64,000 nucleotides of DNA. Source: Reyranella sp. (GTDB taxonomy: Bacteria; Pseudomonadota; Alphaproteobacteria; Reyranellales; Reyranellaceae). The first letter of the stretch is position 1, and each line of letters opens with the position of its first letter. Location of the stretch: contig NZ_SCVC01000011.1 of NCBI RefSeq assembly GCF_004297405.1, positions 1 through 64,000 on the forward strand. The letters run 5' to 3'. Of the stretch, positions 54,945 to 62,687 are shown one piece after another. Position numbers and translations under genes: made by a program. The notes below the pieces were generated by a model. That model ran no database searches. It was not told the DNA's origin and saw only the letters and a list, made by a program, of their open reading frames with translations.

Positions 54945-55913
54945 CTATCTCTGCTTCAGCGCCCAGTCGGTGTACTTCTTCGCCTGGGCCTGGGTGTCGG
55001 CGTAGTACTTCGCATACGTCGCACCGACCATCGGCTTCAGCGCCAAGCCGACAGCATCCATCTTCTGCTTCATCTCGGGGCTTTCGATCGCCTTCAGGAA
55101 GGCGGTCTCCACGACCTTGATCACATCGGCCGGCGTGCCCTTGGGCGCGCCGACGCCACGGGTCGATGAGGAGATGACCGTCGCCATGCCTAGTTCCTTG
55201 GTGCAGGGCACGTCGGGCAGGAACTTCGAGCGCTCGACATCGGTGACGGCAAGGCCGCGGACTTCTCCCGACAGCACGCGCTTGAAGACGCCGCCGACAT
55301 TGTCGAAGGCGCAATCAACATGGCCCCCCATCACGCCGGTGAGCTGCTGTGCGCCGCCATCGAAATGGACGATGCGGAATTCGCACTTGGCCGCCTCCTG
55401 CACCATCAGGATGGCGAGGTGGTCATCGCTCAGGATACCGGTGGTGCAGGCGCTGATCTTGCCGGGTGCCTTCTTCGCCGCGTCGACCAGATCGGCCAGC
55501 GTCTTGTAGGGGCTGTCGCCCTTGACCCAGATCAGGCCGGGATCGAGCACCTGGTTCACGATGGGAATGAAACTGTCGATGTTGAACGCTGCCTTGCGCT
55601 CGGGATCGAGAGTGATGGTGTTGAGGCCGGGTAGGTTGAGGAAGCCCAGCGTATAGCCGTCGGGCTTGGCACGAGCGATTTCGGTGAAGCCGAGCTGGCC
55701 ACCGGCGCCGCCTTTGTTGACCACCGTGATCGGCTGGCCGAGATCCTTCTCGGCGGCGGCCGCCAGGATGCGCGCACCGACGTCGGTGCTGCCGCCCGCG
55801 GGAAAGGCCACGATCAACTGCACCGCCCTGCGCGGATAGTTTTGGGCCCGAGCAGGGCTCGCGATGGCGGCGGCGGCTGAAGCAGTAAGCAGAGTACGAC
55901 GGCGAATGAACAT
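54945..55913 (-). CDS. tctC: Tripartite tricarboxylate transporter receptor TctC
   Basis: A 322-residue Bug/TctC receptor with a signal peptide (MFIRRRTLLTASAAAAIASPARAQ, twin Arg present), then YPRRAVQLIVAFPAGGSTDVGAR, NKGGAGGQLGF and PDGYTLGF. It is the only Bug gene in the window that lies with genes for both membrane subunits, 30 bases after tctA, so it should deliver its ligand (a citrate-like or other carboxylate) to TctAB. No sensor kinase gene (TctDE) is in the window. Confidence 0.92.
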   Translation of the reverse strand: MFIRRRTLLTASAAAAIASPARAQNYPRRAVQLIVAFPAGGSTDVGARILAAAAEKDLGQPITVVNKGGAGGQLGFTEIARAKPDGYTLGFLNLPGLNTITLDPERKAAFNIDSFIPIVNQVLDPGLIWVKGDSPYKTLADLVDAAKKAPGKISACTTGILSDDHLAILMVQEAAKCEFRIVHFDGGAQQLTGVMGGHVDCAFDNVGGVFKRVLSGEVRGLAVTDVERSKFLPDVPCTKELGMATVISSSTRGVGAPKGTPADVIKVVETAFLKAIESPEMKQKMDAVGLALKPMVGATYAKYYADTQAQAKKYTDWALKQR

Positions 55914-55943
55914 GGTTTCCTCCCTTTGCTTTATTCGGCTGCT

Positions 55944-57443
55944 TTACTCGACGTCGCTCTCCCTGAGAGGAGAGAGCGAACGGGGCTTGAAGATGAGAAA
56001 GCCGATCACGATCACCGGCACCACCAGCATCGCCAACGCCAGCGGCCGGTCGAGGAAGATGGCGAAGCTGCCGCCGGAAATCTCCAGGGTCGTGCGCAGC
56101 GACTTCTCCATCATCGGCCCCAGGATCAACGCCAAGATGGCTGGCGCGATCGGGAAGTCGAGCTTGCGCAGCAGGTAGCCTAGGATGCCGAAGCCTAGCA
56201 TCACCCAGACATCGAACAGGCTCTGCTTCAGCCCGTAGGCACCGATCACGCAGAAGATCAGGATGCCGGTGCACATGTAGCTGAAGGGTACCTTCAGCAG
56301 CTTGGCCCACAGTCCGACCAACGGCAGGTTGAGTACCAGCAGCAGGGCATTGCCGATGAAGAAGCTCGCAATCACCGTCCAGACGAGGGCTGGCTGCTCG
56401 GTGAACAAGAACGGACCTGGTGTGATGCCATTGATGATGAAGGCACCCATCAACACCGCGATGGTGGGCGAGCTTGGAATGCCCAACGCCAGTAGCGGGA
56501 CCATGGCGGCATTGGCATAGGCATTGTTGGCGGTCTCGGCGGTCGCGACGCCTTCGATGGCGCCCTTGCCGAACCGTTCGGGCGTCTTGGAGATCCGCTT
56601 CTCCAGCACGTAGGCCATGAAGGTCGGCACGATGGCGCCAACGCCGGGGATCAGGCCCAGCACGAAACCCACGACGGTGCCGCGGCCGATCGCTCCAGCG
56701 GATTGGCGGCATTCCTTGGCCGTCGGCAGCCAGGTCTTGAGTTCGGCATTGATCATATGCGTCTGGCGCTTCTCCGCGGCGAGCAGCAGTTCGGCTATGC
56801 CGAACAGGCCCATGACGACGGGCACGAAGCCGATGCCGTCGTAGAATTCCTCGACGCCGAAGGTGAATCGCGGCGCGCCGCGCACCGGATCGACGCCGAT
56901 CATCGCCAGCAAAAGGCCGATTACCGTCATTAGCAACGCGGCCAGCATGTTGTTGCCGGCGAGACCGACGACCAGGCAGAGCCCCGCCACCATGAGCGCA
57001 AAGAACTCGGCTGGCCCGAACTTCAGGGCCAGCGACGCGAGCGGCATGGCGACCGCGACCAGCGCGACAGTAGCGAGCGTGCCGCCGACGAAGGAGCCGA
57101 TGGCCGCGATCCCTAGTGCAGAACCGGCACGGCCCTGTCGCGCCATCTGATGGCCGTCAATACAGGTCACGACTGAGGCGGCTTCGCCCGGCACGTTGAT
57201 CAGCACCGAGGTGATGGTGCCGCCATACATGGCGCCGTAGTAGATGGCGCAGAGCATAATGATGGCGCCGGTGGCATCGAGGCTGAAGGTGAGCGGGATC
57301 AGGATGGCTGTTCCCGCGGCCGGTCCCAGCCCTGGCAGCACGCCGATCAGGGTGCCCAGCATGCAGCCGGCGAAGGCAAAGAGCAGATTGTTAAGCGAGA
57401 GGGCTGCGGCGAAGCCGTGGAGCAGATGTGTCAGTGCCTCCAT
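55944..57443 (-). CDS. tctA: Tripartite tricarboxylate transporter large permease TctA
   Basis: A 499-residue inner-membrane protein with about twelve hydrophobic segments and the TctA motifs GTLIGVLPGLGPAAGTAILIPLTF at the N-terminus, YYGAMYGGTITSVLINVPGE and a second-repeat VLGLIPGVGAIVPTFMAYVLEKR. It uses the sodium or proton gradient to carry the substrate delivered by TctC. The gene order is tctB-tctA-tctC, with tctC last. Confidence 0.95.
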   Translation of the reverse strand: MEALTHLLHGFAAALSLNNLLFAFAGCMLGTLIGVLPGLGPAAGTAILIPLTFSLDATGAIIMLCAIYYGAMYGGTITSVLINVPGEAASVVTCIDGHQMARQGRAGSALGIAAIGSFVGGTLATVALVAVAMPLASLALKFGPAEFFALMVAGLCLVVGLAGNNMLAALLMTVIGLLLAMIGVDPVRGAPRFTFGVEEFYDGIGFVPVVMGLFGIAELLLAAEKRQTHMINAELKTWLPTAKECRQSAGAIGRGTVVGFVLGLIPGVGAIVPTFMAYVLEKRISKTPERFGKGAIEGVATAETANNAYANAAMVPLLALGIPSSPTIAVLMGAFIINGITPGPFLFTEQPALVWTVIASFFIGNALLLVLNLPLVGLWAKLLKVPFSYMCTGILIFCVIGAYGLKQSLFDVWVMLGFGILGYLLRKLDFPIAPAILALILGPMMEKSLRTTLEISGGSFAIFLDRPLALAMLVVPVIVIGFLIFKPRSLSPLRESDVE

Positions 57444-57446
57444 GGT

Positions 57447-57911
57447 CTAGAACTCCAGCCAGCCGGTGGGCAGCAGCACATCGAGCCAGGTGGTGAAGAC
57501 ATAGTAGACGCCGAAGCTCCCCAGCACCGCGAACAGGGCGATCGCCCACCAGCGGCGCTCGCCGAGGGCGATCACCAGCGCGGCGTTGAAGACCAGCATC
57601 GTGATCCTGAAGCCCACGACGGCCATGGCGACGGTCGCGGCCGCCAGCAGCGCGACGATGGCGAGCCAACGCAGCGCGCCCGGACCATGCGGCAGGATAC
57701 GGGTTTCGTCGTCCGAGGGATCGCGGGGCTCGCGTGCCGTCGCGATCAACAGCGCCACGGCGAGAACGATGCCGATCAGCGCCAGCCAGAACGGAAAGAA
57801 GCCGGGGCCGGGGCCGAGGCGATCCGTCAACGACAGAAGCAGAGATTGCCAGAGCGCGAACAGGCAGAATGCCAGCATCGCACCCGTCGCGATAAGCCGA
57901 CCCTGGCGCAT
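57447..57911 (-). CDS. tctB: Tripartite tricarboxylate transporter small permease TctB
   Basis: A 154-residue membrane protein with four hydrophobic segments, the TctB pattern: MRQGRLIATGAMLAFCLFALWQSL, then FFPFWLALIGIVLAVALLI, and two C-terminal segments. TctB is the small partner of TctA. The start has GGGAGGG upstream; a longer frame would overlap the divergent SDR gene. tctA follows after 3 bases. Confidence 0.87.
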   Translation of the reverse strand: MRQGRLIATGAMLAFCLFALWQSLLLSLTDRLGPGPGFFPFWLALIGIVLAVALLIATAREPRDPSDDETRILPHGPGALRWLAIVALLAAATVAMAVVGFRITMLVFNAALVIALGERRWWAIALFAVLGSFGVYYVFTTWLDVLLPTGWLEF

Positions 57912-57953
57912 GCCGGTTGGCCCTCCCTGTTTTCTTTCCTTGTTCTGAAGGGC

Positions 57954-57981
57954 AGCATAGCCGCAAACAGGTCGGCGGCAA
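57954..57981 (-). promoter_or_regulatory. Predicted promoter of the tctBAC operon
   Basis: On the minus strand TTGCCG (57976-57981) and TATGCT (57954-57959) are 16 bases apart, about 42 bases before the tctB ATG, in the 98-base divergent gap with the SDR gene. Confidence 0.4.
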
Positions 57982-58009
57982 GTCGCTGTCCGATGGGAGG
58001 AAAGGTTCG

Positions 58010-58813
58010 ATGAACAGGCTTGATGGTAAAGTAGCGTTTCTGTCAGGGGCCGCACGCGGCATCGGTGGGGCGGCGGCGACACTGATGGCAAGCGTCGGCG
58101 CCAAGGTGGTGATCGGCGATGTGCTGGAGGAACGCGGCCGCCAGACGGTGCGCGAGATCGAAGCGGCCGGCGGGCAGGCGACCTTCGTGCCGCTCGACGT
58201 CACGCAGGAGGCGAGCTGGGCGGCCGCTCTGGATACAACGGTGAAGCAATATGGCGGGCTCGACATCCTGGTGAACAATGCCGGCATCTTTGTCGGCAAG
58301 GGCGTCGAGGATGCCTCGATGGATGATTGGCACCGGCTGGTCGCTGTCAATCTGACGGGCGTGGTACTGGGCACGCGCGCGGCGCTGCCACACCTCAAGG
58401 CGCGCGCCAAAGACAGTCCGCACGGTTCGGCGATCGTCAATCTCGCCTCGGTCGCCGGCCTGGTCGGTTCGCAGATCGACCCGCTCTATTCGCTGACCAA
58501 AGGTGGCGTCACCTTGTTCACCAAGTCGACGGCGCTGGAGTTCGGCCGCAAGGGCTATCGCGTCCGCGTGAACTCGATCCATCCCGGTGTTATCGACACC
58601 GACATGGGCCAGCAGACCTTCGCCATGCGTGCCCAGGCGCTCGGGACCAACGACACCGAGGCCACACGCAAGCTCTCGACCACCATGCACCCGATCGGCC
58701 GACTGGGCGTGGCCGATGACATCGCCAAGGGCATCGTCTTCCTGGCCTCGGACGATGCCGGCTTCATGACCGGCGCGGGTCTCGTCGTCGATGGCGGGTA
58801 TACCGCTCAGTAG
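58010..58813 (+). CDS. Short-chain dehydrogenase/reductase
   Basis: A 267-residue SDR with SGAARGIG (cofactor loop), NNAG, catalytic Tyr-x3-Lys in YSLTKGG and Ser in LASVAGL. Asp in VVIGDVLEE marks NAD preference. It resembles 3-alpha/20-beta-hydroxysteroid or 3-oxoacyl reductase-like SDRs. GGGAGGAAA precedes the ATG. It is divergent from tctB, so it may belong to the same catabolic set. It converges on the flavodoxin-like gene, with stops 3 bases apart. Confidence 0.92.
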   Translation: MNRLDGKVAFLSGAARGIGGAAATLMASVGAKVVIGDVLEERGRQTVREIEAAGGQATFVPLDVTQEASWAAALDTTVKQYGGLDILVNNAGIFVGKGVEDASMDDWHRLVAVNLTGVVLGTRAALPHLKARAKDSPHGSAIVNLASVAGLVGSQIDPLYSLTKGGVTLFTKSTALEFGRKGYRVRVNSIHPGVIDTDMGQQTFAMRAQALGTNDTEATRKLSTTMHPIGRLGVADDIAKGIVFLASDDAGFMTGAGLVVDGGYTAQ

Positions 58814-58816
58814 CTG

Positions 58817-59275
58817 TCAGAAGATCCCGGCGGCCAGTCCGGCCGCCATCGCCGCGCCGAGCTCCTCGCATTGCTCGACGAAGGCGGGTTGCCAGGGGCC
58901 CTTGCAGATCAGGGGCTCCTGGACGGCGCGCCAGCGCAAGCCGGTAACGATGGTCTCGACGCCGCGCCGCGTGCCAGTGCCATCGCTGCCGGCGCGGATA
59001 TAGAGCGCGTAGGGCAGGCCCTGCGTCCGCTCCAGACAAGGGTTGTAGCTGCGGTCGAAGAAGTCCTTTAGCGCGCCGCTCATGTAGCCGAGGTTTTCCG
59101 TGGTGCCGAGGATGACGGCCTGCGCTACCAGCACATCGTCGGGCCCGGCCTCTAGCGGCGCCACGACCCGGACGTTGAGGCCCGTTTCGCTCAGCGCGCC
59201 GCGTTCCACGGCCTGCCGCAGGGAAAGGGTGTTCTCCGACGGCGCGTGCGCCACAATGAGCAGCCTTTTCGACAT
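58817..59275 (-). CDS. Flavodoxin-like NAD(P)H-dependent reductase
   Basis: A 152-residue flavodoxin-fold protein. The N-terminal loop RLLIVAHAPSENTLSLR is the FMN phosphate site of this group, ILGTTENLGYMSGALKDFFDRSY the second FMN loop. It probably uses FMN for quinone or nitro-group reduction. No Shine-Dalgarno sequence is seen before the ATG. It faces the carboxylase gene across only 30 bases, so one of the two promoters must lie inside the other gene. Confidence 0.85.
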   Translation of the reverse strand: MSKRLLIVAHAPSENTLSLRQAVERGALSETGLNVRVVAPLEAGPDDVLVAQAVILGTTENLGYMSGALKDFFDRSYNPCLERTQGLPYALYIRAGSDGTGTRRGVETIVTGLRWRAVQEPLICKGPWQPAFVEQCEELGAAMAAGLAAGIF

Positions 59276-59305
59276 GGAGGGGGTTTTACCCCGAGACGCG
59301 CCGAC

Positions 59306-62300
59306 ATGCTCAAGAAACTCCTGATTGCCAATCGCGGCGAGATCGCCATCCGCATCGCCCAAGCCGCCGCCGAGCTCGGTATCGCCACCGTCGGCATCCA
59401 TTCGGAGGACGATGCAACGTCGCTCCATGTGCGGCGCGTTGATGACGTCCAAGCCCTGAAGGGGCGAGGAGCGGCGGCCTACCTCGACATCGCCGGCGTC
59501 ATCGCAGCCGCGAAGGCGGCGGGCTGCGACTCGGTGCATCCCGGTTACGGCTTCCTGTCGGAGAATGCTGCATTCGCGAAGGCTTGCGCCCAAGCCGGCT
59601 TGGTCTTCGTCGGTCCGACGCCCGAGCAGCTCGACCTCTTCGGCGACAAGGCGCAAGCCCGCGCCCATGCGATCAAGACATTGGTTCCCTTGTTGCCCGG
59701 CACGGACGGCGCCGCCGATCTCGCGGGCGTTCGTGCGTTCTTCGAGAAGCACGCGAAATCGGGGGTGATGATCAAGGCCATCGCCGGCGGTGGCGGGCGT
59801 GGCATGCGGCCGGTGCGTCAGGCGGGCGAGATTTCCGAAGCCTTCGAGCGCTGCGCCGCCGAAGCGAAATCCGCCTTTGGCAATCCGGCACTCTATGCCG
59901 AGCGGTTGATCGACCGTGCGCGCCACATCGAGGTGCAGATCGTGGGCGATGGCGAGGGCGGCATCGTGGCCCTCGGCGAACGCGACTGCACGGTGCAGCG
60001 CCGCAACCAGAAGATCGTCGAGCTGGCGCCCAGCCCGCATCTCAGTGCCACGCTGCGCTTACGGATCGTCGATGCGGCGATCGCCATGGCGAAGGCCGTG
60101 AAGTATCGCAGCCTCGGCACCTTCGAGTTTTTGGTCGACGATGCAGCGCAGGAATTCTTCTTCATCGAAGCCAACCCACGACTGCAGGTCGAGCACACCG
60201 TCACCGAGGAGGTCTATGGTGTCGATCTGGTGAAGGCGCAGCTTCGTCTTGCTGCCGGAACAAAGCTGGCGGAAACCGGCCTCGCGGCGGCGACGCCCCG
60301 GGGGCATGCGATCCAGCTTCGCATCAACATGGAGACCATGACCGCCGACGGTTCGGCAAAGCCAGGCGGCGGCACACTCACTGCTTTCGAGCCGCCGTCA
60401 GGGCCAGGCGTTCGCGTCGACACCTACGGCTATGCCGGCTACCGCACCAATCCCAACTTCGATTCGCTGCTGGCCAAGGTCATCGTGCATGCACCGTCGC
60501 CTGACTTCGGCGATGCGCTGACGCGGGCAGAGCGGGCGCTGGCGGCCTTCCGGCTGGAAGGCGCGCCGTCGAACATCGCCTTCCTGCGGGCTCTGATCGC
60601 CCATCCCGATTTCCGCGCCGACAAGGTCTACACGCGCTTCGTCGACGACCATGCCGGCGCGCTGATCGAAGCGGCCGCGAAGCAGAAGGGTGGCCTCTAC
60701 TTCGAGCCCGCAGCGACCAGCGCCGCTCCGTCGGGACGTCAGGCAGGGGCACGGGTCGACAGTGTCGATCCACTGGCCGTGCTGGCGTTCGGCAAGGCCC
60801 GCGCCGACACGGCGGCGTCGGGCGATGCCGGCAGCGATGCGCCCGAGGGAACGGTTGCCGTGCCGGCGCCGATGCAGGGCACGATTGTCAGCATCGCGGT
60901 GAGGGAAGGCGATGCCGTGGCGGCCGGTCAGGCGCTGCTGATCATGGACGCCATGAAGATGCAGCACGAGATCAGGAGCCCCGCGCGCGGCTATGTTTGG
61001 CGTATTGCCGTCGAGGCGGGCGAGACGATCTACGAAGGCCATTCGCTGCTCTTCGTCGAGGAAGCCGATGTCGAGGTGAAGGGCGCGGCCGCCGAGGAGA
61101 AGATCGACCTCGACCATATCCGGCCGGACCTTGGCGAATATCTCGAACGCCGGGCCATGACGCTCGACGAGAAGCGGCCCGATGCCGTGGAGCGCCGACG
61201 CAAGACCAACCAGCGTACGGCTCGCCAGAACCTCGACGATCTGGTCGATCCCAACAGCTTCGTCGAATACGGCGCCTTTGCCATCGCGAGCCAGCGCTCG
61301 CGGCGCACGATCGAGGACCTGATCGAAAAGACGCCGGCCGACGGTCTGATCACCGGCATCGGCCGGGTCAACGGCTCGCTGTTCGGGCCGGAGCGCAGCC
61401 GGGTCGCGGTGGCGCACTACGATTACACGGTGCTGGCGGGAACGCAGGGCAAGAACAACCACCATAAGAAGGACCGGCTGTTCGAGATCGTGGAGAAGCA
61501 GCGCATCCCGCTGGTGTTCTTCACCGAGGGCGGTGGTGGCCGGCCGGGCGACATCGACGTGCAATCGGTTGCAGGCCTCAACACGATGGCCTTCCACATC
61601 TTTGGACGGTTGAGCGGCGTGGCGCCGCTGGTCGGCATCAACTCCGGCCGCTGTTTCGCTGGCAATGCGGCAATCCTGGGCTGCTGCGACGTAGTGATTG
61701 CTACGAAGAACTCCTCGATTGGCATGGGTGGCCCGGCGATGATCGAAGGCGGCAATCTCGGAGTCTTCTCACCCGAGGAAGTGGGGCCGATGTCGGTCCA
61801 GGTACCCAATGGCGTGGTCGATATCGCTGTCGAGGACGAGGCGGAGGCCGTCGCCGTCGCCAAGCAATATCTCTCCTACTTCCAGGGATCGTTGCCAGAG
61901 TGGCGGGCGGCCGACCAGCGTCTGCTGCGTCGCGCCATCCCCGAGAACCGGTTGCGCGTCTACGATGTGCGCGACGTCATCGCCACGCTCTGCGACGAAG
62001 GCTCTGTACTGGAGCTGCGCCGCGCCTTCGGGCCGGGCATGGTGACGGCCTTTGCCCGCATCGAAGGCAAGCCGCTGGGTATCGTCGCCAACAATCCGGT
62101 GCATCTCGCGGGTGCGATCGACAGCGACGGCTCGGATAAGGCCGCCCGCTTCCTGCAGCTTTGCGACGCCTACGACATCCCGATCCTATTCCTCTGCGAC
62201 ACGCCCGGCATGATGGTAGGCCCCGAGATCGAGAAGACCGCGCTGGTGCGTCATTGCTCGCGCCTGTTCGTGACCGGCGCCAACCTCACCGTGCCGTTCG

Positions 62301-62674
62301 GCACCATCGTCCTGCGCAAGGCCTATGGGCTGGGTGCCCAGGCGATGGCAGGCGGTTCGTTCCATGCGCCGGCCTTTGCACTCTCCTGGCCGACCGGCGA
62401 GTTCGGCGGCATGGGCCTCGAAGGCGCGGTGAAGCTCGGCTATCGCAAGGAACTCGAAGCGGTGACCGATCCGGCTGAACGCCGCGCCCTGTTCGACGAG
62501 ATGGTCGCGGCGGCCTATGCCCGCGGCAAGGCGCTGAGCACGGCGACCTATTTCGAGATCGACGAGGTGATCGACCCTGCCGATTCCCGCCGCTGGATCA
62601 CCACTGCACTCCTATCGGCCGAGCGGCCACCAGCTACCGGCCACAAGAAGCGACCGAACATCGATACCTGGTGA
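59306..62674 (+). CDS. Single-chain biotin-dependent acyl-CoA carboxylase (BC-BCCP-CT)
   Basis: A 1122-residue multidomain carboxylase. Residues 1-445 are the biotin carboxylase (KKLLIANRGEIAIRI, HPGYGFLSENAAFA, ATP-grasp Gly loop GGGGRGM near 160, EANPRLQVEHTVTEEV). A biotin carboxyl carrier domain follows, with Lys551 in the MDAMKMQHE motif as the biotinylated residue. From about 600 to the end comes a full carboxyltransferase with both halves (TQGKNNHHKKDRLF, then GRCFAGNAAILGCCDV). This resembles the single-chain long-chain acyl-CoA carboxylase (LCC) type. The start ATG gives a complete N-terminus; its ribosome site is weak. Confidence 0.93.
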   Translation: MLKKLLIANRGEIAIRIAQAAAELGIATVGIHSEDDATSLHVRRVDDVQALKGRGAAAYLDIAGVIAAAKAAGCDSVHPGYGFLSENAAFAKACAQAGLVFVGPTPEQLDLFGDKAQARAHAIKTLVPLLPGTDGAADLAGVRAFFEKHAKSGVMIKAIAGGGGRGMRPVRQAGEISEAFERCAAEAKSAFGNPALYAERLIDRARHIEVQIVGDGEGGIVALGERDCTVQRRNQKIVELAPSPHLSATLRLRIVDAAIAMAKAVKYRSLGTFEFLVDDAAQEFFFIEANPRLQVEHTVTEEVYGVDLVKAQLRLAAGTKLAETGLAAATPRGHAIQLRINMETMTADGSAKPGGGTLTAFEPPSGPGVRVDTYGYAGYRTNPNFDSLLAKVIVHAPSPDFGDALTRAERALAAFRLEGAPSNIAFLRALIAHPDFRADKVYTRFVDDHAGALIEAAAKQKGGLYFEPAATSAAPSGRQAGARVDSVDPLAVLAFGKARADTAASGDAGSDAPEGTVAVPAPMQGTIVSIAVREGDAVAAGQALLIMDAMKMQHEIRSPARGYVWRIAVEAGETIYEGHSLLFVEEADVEVKGAAAEEKIDLDHIRPDLGEYLERRAMTLDEKRPDAVERRRKTNQRTARQNLDDLVDPNSFVEYGAFAIASQRSRRTIEDLIEKTPADGLITGIGRVNGSLFGPERSRVAVAHYDYTVLAGTQGKNNHHKKDRLFEIVEKQRIPLVFFTEGGGGRPGDIDVQSVAGLNTMAFHIFGRLSGVAPLVGINSGRCFAGNAAILGCCDVVIATKNSSIGMGGPAMIEGGNLGVFSPEEVGPMSVQVPNGVVDIAVEDEAEAVAVAKQYLSYFQGSLPEWRAADQRLLRRAIPENRLRVYDVRDVIATLCDEGSVLELRRAFGPGMVTAFARIEGKPLGIVANNPVHLAGAIDSDGSDKAARFLQLCDAYDIPILFLCDTPGMMVGPEIEKTALVRHCSRLFVTGANLTVPFGTIVLRKAYGLGAQAMAGGSFHAPAFALSWPTGEFGGMGLEGAVKLGYRKELEAVTDPAERRALFDEMVAAAYARGKALSTATYFEIDEVIDPADSRRWITTALLSAERPPATGHKKRPNIDTW

Positions 62675-62687
62675 GACCGGCCGCGCG

